Below are positions 47,037-55,875 of a DNA stretch of 64,000 nt, piece by piece. A program made the translations under genes and the position numbers. Source of the stretch: Caldithrix sp. (GTDB taxonomy: Bacteria > Zhuqueibacterota > Zhuqueibacteria > Thermofontimicrobiales > Sulfurfontimicrobiaceae); NCBI GenBank assembly GCA_020722815.1, contig DYKB01000018.1, positions 39,059-103,058 of the forward strand, read 5' to 3'. How positions within the stretch are numbered: the first letter of the stretch is position 1; the number at the start of each line of letters is the position of its first letter. The notes below the pieces were generated by a model. The model saw only the letters and a list, made by a program, of their open reading frames with translations. It made no database searches and was not told the DNA's origin.

Positions 47037-47921
47037 GTGAATTATCATCGTTTAAATTTTTACAAAGCACTCTTTGGTACAATTTTAATATCTTTGCTTT
47101 TCACTTATTGTGATTCCAACCGTTCTGATTATCTGAGTGAATTTGCTTCCCAAATTAAAAGAAATTTTTCTCATCAACGCCACTATTTTTATCAAAACTT
47201 AATGCCCGGTACAAAACACGAAACAGCGGTCTATCGCTTTCAGTCAGAATCACCCAATCCCGGCATCATCGTTATTGGTGGAACTCACGGAGATGAACCG
47301 GCCGGTTTTGAAGCAGCCTATCGGCTGCTAGATTATTTATCAAAAAATCATCCATTAAAAGGCACTATCTATGTCATCCCTGAAGCCAACAAAATGGCTA
47401 TCATACACGGGGAACGCCGAATTCCCGTACCTGAAAGTGTTGCAATCGATGCCGGAGACCTGAATCGCTGCTATCCAGGCCGACCGGAGGGATTACCGGC
47501 ATACCGCCTGGCATATCAAATCACTGAATTCATTAAAATTCATCAGATTCAACTCCTGATCGACTTACACGAAAGCCCCTATTTCGCGCATGAAATACAC
47601 GCTTTTGAAGGAGAAATTTCTGTTCCAGGTCAATGCATAATTTATACTGGAAACGAAATTGCGTCCCGCCTCAGTCACGTTGTTTGTGAGCACATAAATC
47701 AACAAATTTCTGCTCATGAAAAAAAATTCACTTTAAAAGAAGGCCCCATAGAAAACAGTGCCGCCTGGTTAGCTGGTGCACATTTTAAAATTCCAGGATT
47801 CACCATCGAGACCTGTAAAAAATTACCGCTGGAAAAACGAATTCAGTTTCACCTGGCAATCACTTTAAATATATTGAAAGAGATGGATATATTTCAGGAT
47901 AGTCAAAAAGGAAATTTTTAG
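47037..47921 (+). CDS. Succinylglutamate desuccinylase/aspartoacylase-family (M14-type) lipoprotein-like protein
   Basis: GTG 47037 is 8 bases after GAGGA (47024-47028), giving 294 residues; TTG 47034 is the alternative. An N-terminal hydrophobic stretch ends in FTYC, so Cys25 may be lipidated. The zinc-dependent core shows GGTHGDEP (zinc His and Glu), DLNRCYPGRPEG and LIDLHES (third ligand), then AHFKIPGFTIETCK. The family hydrolyses N-acyl amino acids or short peptides; the substrate is unknown. It converges with, and overlaps by 4 bases, the next gene. Confidence 0.82.
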   Translation: MNYHRLNFYKALFGTILISLLFTYCDSNRSDYLSEFASQIKRNFSHQRHYFYQNLMPGTKHETAVYRFQSESPNPGIIVIGGTHGDEPAGFEAAYRLLDYLSKNHPLKGTIYVIPEANKMAIIHGERRIPVPESVAIDAGDLNRCYPGRPEGLPAYRLAYQITEFIKIHQIQLLIDLHESPYFAHEIHAFEGEISVPGQCIIYTGNEIASRLSHVVCEHINQQISAHEKKFTLKEGPIENSAAWLAGAHFKIPGFTIETCKKLPLEKRIQFHLAITLNILKEMDIFQDSQKGNF

Positions 47922-49927
47922 TCTGAAGAGACGTGTCGAAATTTCAATGAATAGAATTTATTTTGTTGAATGCCTTTAATTTTATAAATTTCCAGGCTCA
48001 AGGTTTCAAACGGGACTTCATTGCCTTTTTCATCTTTAACCTGGATTAATCGTTTTTTTTCCAGCATGAAAGGGATATCCTGATTCAAGGTTGAAAAGAG
48101 GATTGCCTTCGAATTGCTTTTATGATAAAGCAAAGCAGTTCCTTTGGCAATGGATTCAGCCACGATTCGCCCGTTATGCTTCCACTGCCACCAGCCGTAC
48201 TCCTGAAATTCTGGAACGCCCTTTCCTTTTGTCCCATAAAGATCGATAATGCCTTTCAACGATGCCCTCATGACAGTATCAATCATCTGGTCATGAAATT
48301 TAGTTAAATATTCAATCTGAGGTGTCGAATAAATTGAACTGGTCACATAATGATAAAGCGCCAGTTGACTGGACATATCCGAAGCATCCCCGTCGATTAA
48401 AATTTCCGGTAATGATTTGGAAATAATTCGCGCACGTTTTTCACGACGAAGCCGATCATCCAGGTCTTCATTGATACACACCATATCCTGCACATTTCGA
48501 AAATGGGGATTGGGCGCAAAACCCATGATCAGGGCATCTGACTTAATGAATTTCGCCTGGTCATAAAAAGTTTTTAAGTACATGTAGGCTTCTTCCAGTC
48601 CAATGCCACGGGTTGAGTCCTTATAATTAGCCTTTAGCGGATTCCTAACTCGAAAAACATCGGCAATCTTCAATCCATCGGCATTCAAAGCTGTATCCGC
48701 GGCACTTAACATTGCCGCACAGCAATGTTTGACGTAGGTCGCAAAATCGGGATGCGTCGCGTCCACAAAGTCACCATCCGTTATTCCCATCTCCTGAGCT
48801 AACGATTTATTTTCAGCGGTCCAGGCTTTCCATAATAAAACGACTTTATGACCCTGCTGGTGACACCATTTAATGAGCTCCTTTAAATCACTGAATTGTT
48901 TTGAGGGCTTCGGATCCCCCAAAATTTCCTGCCATTGATGCTCCAGAACAATGGTGAATGTCGTTTGGGGGTACACCGCCATCTGTTTTACAATATAATC
49001 ACGCACCCATCGCGTGTTAAAATTGGGATTCTTATTCGTTATATTTTGAACCGTCTGCTCACCCCAGGTAGACAGAATCGGTTGCGCCCACCAATTATTC
49101 GTTGCTGAATTACTATTTTGAGTTTTAATATATTGATTTTCTTGCAGATAACGAGTATAATCCCCTATTGCATCCCAACCAGAATTATTAAAGGTGAAAA
49201 TAAGTGCCGGGAGCCAGAACAGGCTTGTTTCTTTGTTCGCAATTTTATGCCAGGAATAATCCAACCAGATTGATCCCGCATCCATTCCAAATTGAGTTAT
49301 CGGTGCCAGTTCGGCCAATCCGATACTCAACCAGCCAGCCGCCGTTTCCATCGAAAAATTCAATGGTGCCGGACAAAAAATCCATTGATTGTCCCGATCT
49401 GCCCGGATATCAATCATAGGCGGATTTTTATGATAACTATCAGCTTCTGGTGAAAAATAATTGAGCCAGCCAGTATCATCAAAGCCAGTTGTTCCTTTCC
49501 GGCCACAATAAAGCCCCATTTTTTGATCACCCGGCAAAAGTAATCCAAATTTAATCTCAAATCCGTCAGGCTTAAATTCCATCAGCACTTTTTGAAAAAC
49601 GATTTCGTTTTGAACATATTCCAGGACAATAGTTCGCTTACTCATTTTCCAGCGAAAAGTCAACCCATTCAAATAGGAATAATCGGGTTCGAATTGAGCT
49701 GCAATTGGAAATTGCGTATAAATCGACCCTGAAGAATTGAGAAGCCTCAATTCAGCGGTTAATTTATCAATAATCACAAAATAATTTCCGCCAGTAATTT
49801 CAAATCGTTCTTCTTTTTCGGTTATATCAAAACGATTTGCACTGATTAACGGCCACGAACTGCCAGAACTCAAAACGATCAAGATGATATAAAAAATACC
49901 AATCACAACTCTTCCTGAGTATTTCAT
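47918..49927 (-). CDS. Secreted glycoside-hydrolase-like protein (GH31/GH36-like TIM barrel)
   Basis: The 669-residue product has a signal peptide (about 1-30), an N-terminal beta-sandwich-like region (about 35-270) and a barrel from about 290. Within it, NADGLKIADVF (about 411-421) looks like the nucleophile strand of clan GH-D hydrolases, and LIDGDASDMSS (about 511-521) could hold the acid/base. A C-terminal beta domain follows (about 580-669). The exact family could not be named, so activity on an alpha-glycoside is an inference. It overlaps the end of the aspartoacylase-like gene. Confidence 0.6.
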   Translation of the reverse strand: MKYSGRVVIGIFYIILIVLSSGSSWPLISANRFDITEKEERFEITGGNYFVIIDKLTAELRLLNSSGSIYTQFPIAAQFEPDYSYLNGLTFRWKMSKRTIVLEYVQNEIVFQKVLMEFKPDGFEIKFGLLLPGDQKMGLYCGRKGTTGFDDTGWLNYFSPEADSYHKNPPMIDIRADRDNQWIFCPAPLNFSMETAAGWLSIGLAELAPITQFGMDAGSIWLDYSWHKIANKETSLFWLPALIFTFNNSGWDAIGDYTRYLQENQYIKTQNSNSATNNWWAQPILSTWGEQTVQNITNKNPNFNTRWVRDYIVKQMAVYPQTTFTIVLEHQWQEILGDPKPSKQFSDLKELIKWCHQQGHKVVLLWKAWTAENKSLAQEMGITDGDFVDATHPDFATYVKHCCAAMLSAADTALNADGLKIADVFRVRNPLKANYKDSTRGIGLEEAYMYLKTFYDQAKFIKSDALIMGFAPNPHFRNVQDMVCINEDLDDRLRREKRARIISKSLPEILIDGDASDMSSQLALYHYVTSSIYSTPQIEYLTKFHDQMIDTVMRASLKGIIDLYGTKGKGVPEFQEYGWWQWKHNGRIVAESIAKGTALLYHKSNSKAILFSTLNQDIPFMLEKKRLIQVKDEKGNEVPFETLSLEIYKIKGIQQNKFYSLKFRHVSSD

Positions 49928-50073
49928 TACTTCCTCATTGTTATGGTGTTAAATCGCATGGCGTAGGGTGCATCGCGCAGAGCAAGACTACTTCTTCAAT
50001 GCTCCACGGTATTTTTTCTGTGCCAGTTATGTTACGCGTTGTTCCAATTGCAAAATTTATACCATCAGCAGCG

Positions 50074-51090
50074 TTATAGAGCAACCCCATCGATGATCGA
50101 CCCACATTTCGGACAGCGACCTTCCCGGATTTCATATTTCGAAATTTGAAAACCATAACGCTGAATGAGTAAGGTGTGACAATTATCGCAATAGGTGTTT
50201 TCTTCGGCATCGCTATCAATATTCCCAGTATATACGTAACGTAAACCGGCCTCTAATCCGATTTCCCAGGCTCGCTGAATCGTTTTTAAAGGAGTGGGGG
50301 GAAGATAGGTCATTTTATAGTGTGGAAAAAAGCGACTGATGTGCCAGGGAGTCGCCACACCAATTTCATCTTTTATAAATTGAACCAGTTCGCGTAATTC
50401 AATTTCATCATCATTCAGCGAGGGGATCAGCAGGGTGGTGATTTCAGTAAAGATATTCAATTTTTTCAGTAGCCGTAACGTATCCAGGACAGCGGATAAT
50501 TTTCCGCCAACGACTTTCTTATAAAACTTTTCATCAAAAGCTTTTAAGTCAACATTGGCAGCATCCAGATAAGGCTGGATCATCTGGAGGGGTTCCGCAT
50601 TGATATAACCATTTGTTATCAAGAGATTTAATAATCCTGCTTCATGTGCCAGACGAGCCGTGTCATACATCAGTTCGAAGTAAATGGTGGGTTCGGTATA
50701 AGTATAGGCAAGAGATCGACATCCGGTTTTGATGGCCTGATTGACAATTTCTTCCGGAGAAAGCGGATTTCCAGGAATTTCCCCCGGCGAAAGTCGAGGA
50801 TATTGTGAAATATCGGCATTCTGACAAAACTTACACCATAAATTACATCCCATGGTGGCAATTGAAAATGATTTGCTACCAGGGGCAACATGAAATAATG
50901 GTTTCTTTTCTATGGGATCAACATGGGTCGTAATAATTTTATCATAAACCAGCGAAAAAAGAGTACCATCCAGATTTATCCGAACACTGCAAATCCCTTT
51001 TTCACCTGGCTTAATTATACAATTATGAGGACACAAGTTACATTGTACTTTTTGATTTTCCAATTTTTGATAAAAAAACGCTTCTTTCAT
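50074..51090 (-). CDS. amrS: AmmeMemoRadiSam system radical SAM enzyme
   Basis: ATG 51090 is 8 bases after GAGGA, giving 338 residues; an upstream ATG at 51144 is in frame. The radical SAM motif is C82xxxC86xxC89 (MGCNLWCKFCQN), preceded by the family N-terminal cysteine set CNLCPHNC...GICSVR, with TYTEPTIYFELMYD and VDLKAFDEKFY, and a C-terminal zinc-ribbon-like pair (YCDNCHTLL, GRCPKCGS). AmrS proteins occur with Memo and AMMECR1 proteins; neither is in this window, and the reaction is not settled. Confidence 0.92.
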   Translation of the reverse strand: MKEAFFYQKLENQKVQCNLCPHNCIIKPGEKGICSVRINLDGTLFSLVYDKIITTHVDPIEKKPLFHVAPGSKSFSIATMGCNLWCKFCQNADISQYPRLSPGEIPGNPLSPEEIVNQAIKTGCRSLAYTYTEPTIYFELMYDTARLAHEAGLLNLLITNGYINAEPLQMIQPYLDAANVDLKAFDEKFYKKVVGGKLSAVLDTLRLLKKLNIFTEITTLLIPSLNDDEIELRELVQFIKDEIGVATPWHISRFFPHYKMTYLPPTPLKTIQRAWEIGLEAGLRYVYTGNIDSDAEENTYCDNCHTLLIQRYGFQISKYEIREGRCPKCGSIIDGVAL

Positions 51091-51141
51091 ATAATACATC
51101 CTCAAATTCTTCATGAACTTCGATTGTTCATCGACATTGGC

Positions 51142-51323
51142 CACGAAGACACAAAGCCGCGAAGAGATTGAAAGTGAAAGATTATCTTTACTTAAAACGT
51201 GAATCTATCAGGATTCAAATTCATTGGAATAATCAAATAATCGCTTGATAAAATCGTTACTTTGGAATTAATTTGAAATTAATATCCTGATTTAAAAAAA
51301 GAGCGCGCCTTTGAGCCTTCGTG
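51142..51323. repeat. Inverted repeat pair, CACGAAG family
   Basis: CACGAAGACACAAAGCCGCG (51142-51161) matches, at 17 of 20 bases, the reverse complement of 51304-51323 (CACGAAGGCTCAAAGGCGCG). A related word, CGAAGACACGAAGG, occurs at 46354-46370 inside the end of herA. The rest of 51091-51386 has no gene. Confidence 0.6.
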
Positions 51324-51386
51324 AATTCGGGGCGATCAATTATTCAAATGGAAAATATCACAATTCTGTACAGGCGTAATTGTTTT

Positions 51387-51962
51387 CTATTGTGCCGATT
51401 TAAATTTTTCGCGTTCTATTTTACTAAAAATACAGCCACAATAATCCTGCCGGTACAGGCCATACTGTTTGCTGAGTTCCAGACTTCTTTTAAAGCCGTC
51501 TTTTTTCTTGAAATTGGCTTCCATAAAAGGAACGCCCCATTTCTGACCGGCTTCATTGCCAATTTTATTGATTCGATTGGCATCTTTGTGAGGGCTAACA
51601 GTTAAAACGGTGGTAAAAAGATCAAATCCCTTTTCAGCCGCCATTTTCGCGGTTCTTTCCAATCGCATCTCGAAACATTTGGTGCAGCGTTCTCCTCCTT
51701 CTGGAATATTTTCCAGCCCTTTCACCAACTCAAACCAGGCTGCGGAATCGTATTCTGCCGGGATAAACGGGACATTTAGCAGGCGAAGGAGGTTTTCCAT
51801 TTCCTGTTCACGGAGATGATACTCTTTTTCAGGATGAATATTTGGATTATAGAAGAAAATCGTCAGATCATATTCTGGAGAAAGTCGTTCAATTACCACG
51901 GTCGCGTCTGGCGCGCAACAAACATGGAGTAAAAGTTTTTTTAATGATTTGGATGAATCCAT
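51387..51962 (-). CDS. queH: Epoxyqueuosine reductase QueH
   Basis: The 191-residue product matches QueH (formerly DUF208), the last step of queuosine synthesis in organisms without QueG. Conserved cysteine motifs are HVCCAPD near the N terminus, CTKCFEMR in the middle and YCGCIFS at the end, with YNPNIHPEKEY and LTVSPHKDANRIN between. These cysteines bind the Fe-S cluster and additional metal. It seems to be a stand-alone gene followed by the AmrS gene. Confidence 0.95.
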   Translation of the reverse strand: MDSSKSLKKLLLHVCCAPDATVVIERLSPEYDLTIFFYNPNIHPEKEYHLREQEMENLLRLLNVPFIPAEYDSAAWFELVKGLENIPEGGERCTKCFEMRLERTAKMAAEKGFDLFTTVLTVSPHKDANRINKIGNEAGQKWGVPFMEANFKKKDGFKRSLELSKQYGLYRQDYCGCIFSKIEREKFKSAQ

Positions 51963-51983
51963 AAGTAAATTTTGTAAATAAAT

Positions 51984-52012
51984 TCAGGTAACCTTAAATC
52001 AAGGTTACCTGA
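51984..52012 (-). terminator. Terminator hairpin after the OmpA-family gene
   Basis: TCAGGTAACCTT (51984-51995) and AAGGTTACCTGA (52001-52012) pair perfectly over 12 bases around a 5-base loop. It lies 10 bases beyond the stop of the minus-strand OmpA gene and is followed on that strand by a moderately T-rich tail. Confidence 0.75.
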
Positions 52013-52022
52013 GTTTTACCAA

Positions 52023-53522
52023 TTAATATTCTGTCACTTTACTTAAATCAATTACAATATCAATTCGTCGATTTTGGGTACGACCTTCTTCTGTGGTATT
52101 CGGTGCGATTGGTCGTGAATCCCCATAGCCCACTGCCTGGATTTTATCTTCCGGAAGTCCCATATTAACTTGAAGATAGGTTTTTACAGCGCCAGCACGT
52201 CGATTCGACAGTTCTATGTTTTTCGCTGGATTCCCTTTTGTATCCGTGTGACCTTCAATCAAAACACTGGCCTCTGGAAATTCGCGAATACATCGCTGAA
52301 CCTTATTCAACAGTCCATAATGTTCCGGGCCAATAATATCTCTACCGGGCTTAAAAGTCAAACTGATTAACCGAATTCGCAGTGCATTCCCTTCGCGAAT
52401 CACCTTGGCTTCGGCTGGCGTAAACATATCTTCAACACGTTTTAATTTTTCATCTTTGCGTTTCTTAGCTTCCAGTTCATCTTTCAGGTCAGTTGAAACC
52501 TGCTTGAGCTGGTTGAGTTCACCCCGGAGGTCTTTTATTTCTTTATTGCGTTCGGAAATTTCCTGATTTTTCTGTTTTAACTCTTCGTTTAAGCTCTGGA
52601 TATTATTTCGTTGACTTTCCAGAACCTGAACAATTTGGGTTGCCGCTTCACTCAATCCATTATCAAAACGAAGATCTTCCAAATTCGCGGATTTGCCAAT
52701 ATTCTGAATAAGACGTTCCTGGTCTAACAGCAAATTTTCCCAACTGGCTTCATCGTCTTTAAATTCCCGAGCCAAACGGGCGATATAAATGGCATGATTA
52801 GCTTCATATTCCGCACTTTGTGCTTTTTGCCGCGCAAGTGATTGTTTCTTCCGATCGGTATTTAAAATATTTTCGGCTTCCTGAATAAGTGTTTGCGATT
52901 TCATAAATGTTTTTGGCGCAAAACGATCCACTCGCTCTTCTTTTGCTTTCTTTTGAAGAACATGCACTTTTCCGATGATATTTTCTTTAATCGCTTTTAA
53001 TTCAGCCGTTTGATACAAATCCATTGATTTCTCAACCTTTTTAGCCGCAGATTTGGTATCACCATCTTCAACGTTTCGCGCGGCATCATCCAAAACTTTT
53101 TCAGCTTCCGTAAACACCTCTGGTGCAAATTGAGGCGCATCGGCTTCTAACGCTGAATCACGCGCGGGGAGCAAATCCTTAAAAATCGTGCGACTTACTT
53201 CAGCATTTTTTTCGGCAATCTGTAAATATTTTTGGGCATCCTGGAGACGTTTCAAGATGTCTTTTTGATTGCGACCTTTGGTGTCATCATCTTTGGCGCG
53301 TTCAAAATTCTCTACCGCTTTCCGGAACTCACCAGGAGAAAGCAAATTAACCTGCTGAGATTGCGCTTTGGCAATTTTTGAATCTATTTCAGTTAAAAGA
53401 TTGGCAACGGTTCCCGCTGTTGTTTGAGCCATCAAAGCTTCATGAAAATTACCGATAATTAAAAAACTCAACAAAAAAAATCCAAACACCAAAAATGTAA
53501 TCGTATTATTTTTTATCCCCAT
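52023..53522 (-). CDS. OmpA-family protein with long coiled-coil region
   Basis: The 499-residue product has a signal peptide (1-32), an N-terminal DUF4398-like helical repeat region (about 40-260), a coiled coil (about 290-360; LKQKNQEISERNKEIKDLRG) and a C-terminal OmpA peptidoglycan-binding domain (about 385-499) with VLIEGHTDTKGN, NIELSNRRAGAVKTYL and GYGDSRPIAPN, then NRRIDIVI. It probably anchors the outer membrane or an envelope complex to peptidoglycan. A good terminator follows. AAGGAGGA precedes the ATG. Confidence 0.92.
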   Translation of the reverse strand: MGIKNNTITFLVFGFFLLSFLIIGNFHEALMAQTTAGTVANLLTEIDSKIAKAQSQQVNLLSPGEFRKAVENFERAKDDDTKGRNQKDILKRLQDAQKYLQIAEKNAEVSRTIFKDLLPARDSALEADAPQFAPEVFTEAEKVLDDAARNVEDGDTKSAAKKVEKSMDLYQTAELKAIKENIIGKVHVLQKKAKEERVDRFAPKTFMKSQTLIQEAENILNTDRKKQSLARQKAQSAEYEANHAIYIARLAREFKDDEASWENLLLDQERLIQNIGKSANLEDLRFDNGLSEAATQIVQVLESQRNNIQSLNEELKQKNQEISERNKEIKDLRGELNQLKQVSTDLKDELEAKKRKDEKLKRVEDMFTPAEAKVIREGNALRIRLISLTFKPGRDIIGPEHYGLLNKVQRCIREFPEASVLIEGHTDTKGNPAKNIELSNRRAGAVKTYLQVNMGLPEDKIQAVGYGDSRPIAPNTTEEGRTQNRRIDIVIDLSKVTEY

Positions 53523-53935
53523 TTAAATCCTCCTTACTAACAAACTGTGATTGGGTTTTTACAGTGAATTATTATTTAAGTAAAAAACTAAATGGTATCC
53601 ATACAAAAAGCGCACCATTAAAAATAGAGTTAAGAACAAATGAGATGGTTAAATTTATATTATGCTTTTGTTTTAAGAAATGTTCCGCTTAAAATCAAAT
53701 AATTGAAAATTGATTTCAAAGTCTTGATTCAGAAAAAATTGACAAAAACAGTGCGAGAATTCATCACATTTCCTTTCACCAAAGGAAATCACCAGGCAAT
53801 TGTTACAAAATTCGAAGGAGAAAATTTTAAATATCGCTAACTCTTTTAAAATCAATAAAACCTTGCTGTATTATTAATTTGAATATAACCTAATTATCGT
53901 TTAAAGTCAAGTTAAAACTTGCCTGGACTGATGAC
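53523..53935. other. Intergenic region upstream of the OmpA-family gene
   Basis: 413 bases with no supported gene. A perfect 9-base hairpin, ATTTCCTTT/AAAGGAAAT with a 4-base loop, lies at 53768-53789; it could be an operator or regulatory RNA element for the OmpA-family gene, which is transcribed away from it. Confidence 0.4.
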
Positions 53936-54787
53936 TTATTTATGTTTAAATATAAAAAATGATGCGTCAGGAAATAATCGTTTAAATTCAATCCATTGTG
54001 CTATAAAATCTTCATGAAGTATCAATTTTTGCTTTTCAATTTTTTGATAAACGGGTTCCAGTTTATGACCGGATGATTGCTCAATCGGGATATTGGCAAA
54101 AAAATGATGTGCCACATTATGATCATTTATTAATCCCAGAATCTGATGCACTTTTTGTAATTCAACTATCAACGTACCTGGAAAAGTCAATTGCGGCAGG
54201 CAAATCGCAATAAATTCAAGATTGTAACGGAATTCTTTGGTTAAAATACGAAGATAATGAAGGGCTTCTGAATTCAGATTGGTTATATCACCGGATTGAA
54301 TGATATTATTAAACATCTGAACGAGATATTTATAGGTGCGTTTTTCGGTTTTTTTTAAAGAGACTTTTTTTAGTACTTTACTAACATTTTTTGCTTTGCA
54401 AGCTATTTTTTTCAGATTGAATTTTTCCGTAAATGCAAGAAATTCAGCCTTTGCATTCGCCTCTTTTTTCGCAAGAACGTCGAGATAAGTGTTAAATTCC
54501 GCTTCAATTTCGGTTTGCCAGATGGATGCCAGATCAATCTGAACCTGAATATCACGAATTTTACCAGCATTTTTAAACAGCTTTCGAGCCGGTTTGAAAT
54601 TTTTCTCAAGTTTAAAATCAAGATTAATGGCTTTAATGAGATAAAAAAAAGCACGCAGTCGCTTAATTGTGACCCGCAAATTGTGAATATCTTCAGGTTC
54701 AAATCGCTGAATCGTTAACTGATAAAATTTTTCAATGTTTGAATAGAACTTTTCAAACTCTTCTTTAAAAATTTTGGATTGTGTCAT
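53936..54787 (-). CDS. CHAD-domain protein
   Basis: The 283-residue product is a CHAD domain along nearly its full length: HNLRVTIKRLRAFFYLIKA near 36-54 and LHYLRILTKEFRYNLEFI near 175-192 are the duplicated basic helices with the family histidines. CHAD domains bind polyphosphate and often accompany CYTH triphosphatases; no CYTH domain is attached or adjacent. It is probably a polyphosphate-binding protein. Confidence 0.88.
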   Translation of the reverse strand: MTQSKIFKEEFEKFYSNIEKFYQLTIQRFEPEDIHNLRVTIKRLRAFFYLIKAINLDFKLEKNFKPARKLFKNAGKIRDIQVQIDLASIWQTEIEAEFNTYLDVLAKKEANAKAEFLAFTEKFNLKKIACKAKNVSKVLKKVSLKKTEKRTYKYLVQMFNNIIQSGDITNLNSEALHYLRILTKEFRYNLEFIAICLPQLTFPGTLIVELQKVHQILGLINDHNVAHHFFANIPIEQSSGHKLEPVYQKIEKQKLILHEDFIAQWIEFKRLFPDASFFIFKHK

Positions 54788-55347
54788 TTTTAAATCAATC
54801 TAATTGACCAGTATTTCAGGTTGGGTCAATTTTTAATGCTCAGATAAATTATCGTTACGTTACACTCTGTAATTAAAATTTAAAAATTTGATTTGAATTT
54901 ATCAAGCTTTATTTATATTCTTTAGAGAAAACATTCAATTTCAGAGTCGTTCTTGATGAAAATGTACCGAATTTCCGATATTCCTCCCGGAAAAAATAAA
55001 TAATTCTTGACTTTTGAAGCTAAAATTAATAATTTTATTTCAATACCAAACCCGACATGGCTCTTTTTTTTCCACTGCGACGGTGCTACTTCTATAAAAT
55101 AATAGAAGGAATTTTTAATTGGATTTTTGAATAACAAAAGTTTTATATCGGTAATTAAAAAAGACTTTAACTTTCCTGAACCTGAATTAAGTTATGATAG
55201 TATCAATAAATGGTGTGATTATAGCAATAGTTTACTAAATTTTGACATCCAAAACAGGGTTCAGGAAAGCTGTTTTTATCATAACATTCTAATTTTAAAA
55301 GAAATAATTCATTTAACAATTAAATTCACCTGTCATAAGGAACGAAA
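54788..55347. other. Divergent intergenic region
   Basis: 560 AT-rich bases between the CHAD gene (minus) and the TIGR03546 gene (plus). A 74-codon frame (55127-55351) starts with TTG and overlaps the next ATG as ATGA, but has no well-placed ribosome-binding site. Nothing else is supported. Confidence 0.4.
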
Positions 55348-55872
55348 ATGATTTGGCTAAATATTGTTTCCGGTTTTATTAAAGCCATGCGGGCAGGCCA
55401 GACGCCAAACCAGATTGCGGCTGGTTTTGGTCTGGGATATATCATCGGATTGATGCCCTTTATGACTTTACAGGGGATATTTCTCTTTATCCTCCTGTTT
55501 TTCTTTAATATTAATCTGGCCGCCGGATCGTTTGCAATTATTATCTGTAGTCTATTTGCCTATTTGCTCGATCCCGTTTTTCATCACCTGGGTTATCTGG
55601 TCCTGGCAGAAATTCCGGCCTTGCAAGGAACCTGGGAATGGCTGTATAATCTACCGGTGGCCCCACTCACCAGATTTAATAATACGGTTGTAATGGGAAG
55701 TTTTTTAGTGGGTATCATCACCGTAATACCAGTCTATTTCGGGATGAAAAAATTCGTTGTGGTTTATCGCACCCGGCTGGAAGACCGCATTCAAAAATGG
55801 AAAGTTGTCAAATTTATCCAGGGAAGCAAATTATATCAATTATATGAGAAATATCGGGATATAGGAGGCTAA
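55348..55872 (+). CDS. TIGR03546/DUF2062-like membrane protein
   Basis: The 174-residue product has three or four hydrophobic segments and the family pattern: GQTPNQIAAGFGLGYIIGLMPF, then NLAAGSFAIIICSLFAYLLDPVFH and a C-terminal basic helix. It ends three bases before the TIGR03545-like gene. This gene pair is a recurrent arrangement (TIGR03546 followed by TIGR03545); the function is not known. AAGGA precedes the ATG with a 6-base gap. Confidence 0.85.
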   Translation: MIWLNIVSGFIKAMRAGQTPNQIAAGFGLGYIIGLMPFMTLQGIFLFILLFFFNINLAAGSFAIIICSLFAYLLDPVFHHLGYLVLAEIPALQGTWEWLYNLPVAPLTRFNNTVVMGSFLVGIITVIPVYFGMKKFVVVYRTRLEDRIQKWKVVKFIQGSKLYQLYEKYRDIGG

Positions 55873-55875
55873 ATC

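Noticed and set aside
53673..53855. 60-codon minus-strand frame
   Set aside because: No ribosome-binding site or domain, and it spans the hairpin 53768-53789.
55127..55351. 74-codon frame overlapping the TIGR03546 start as ATGA
   Set aside because: It begins with TTG and has no well-placed ribosome-binding site; ATGA overlaps also arise by chance.
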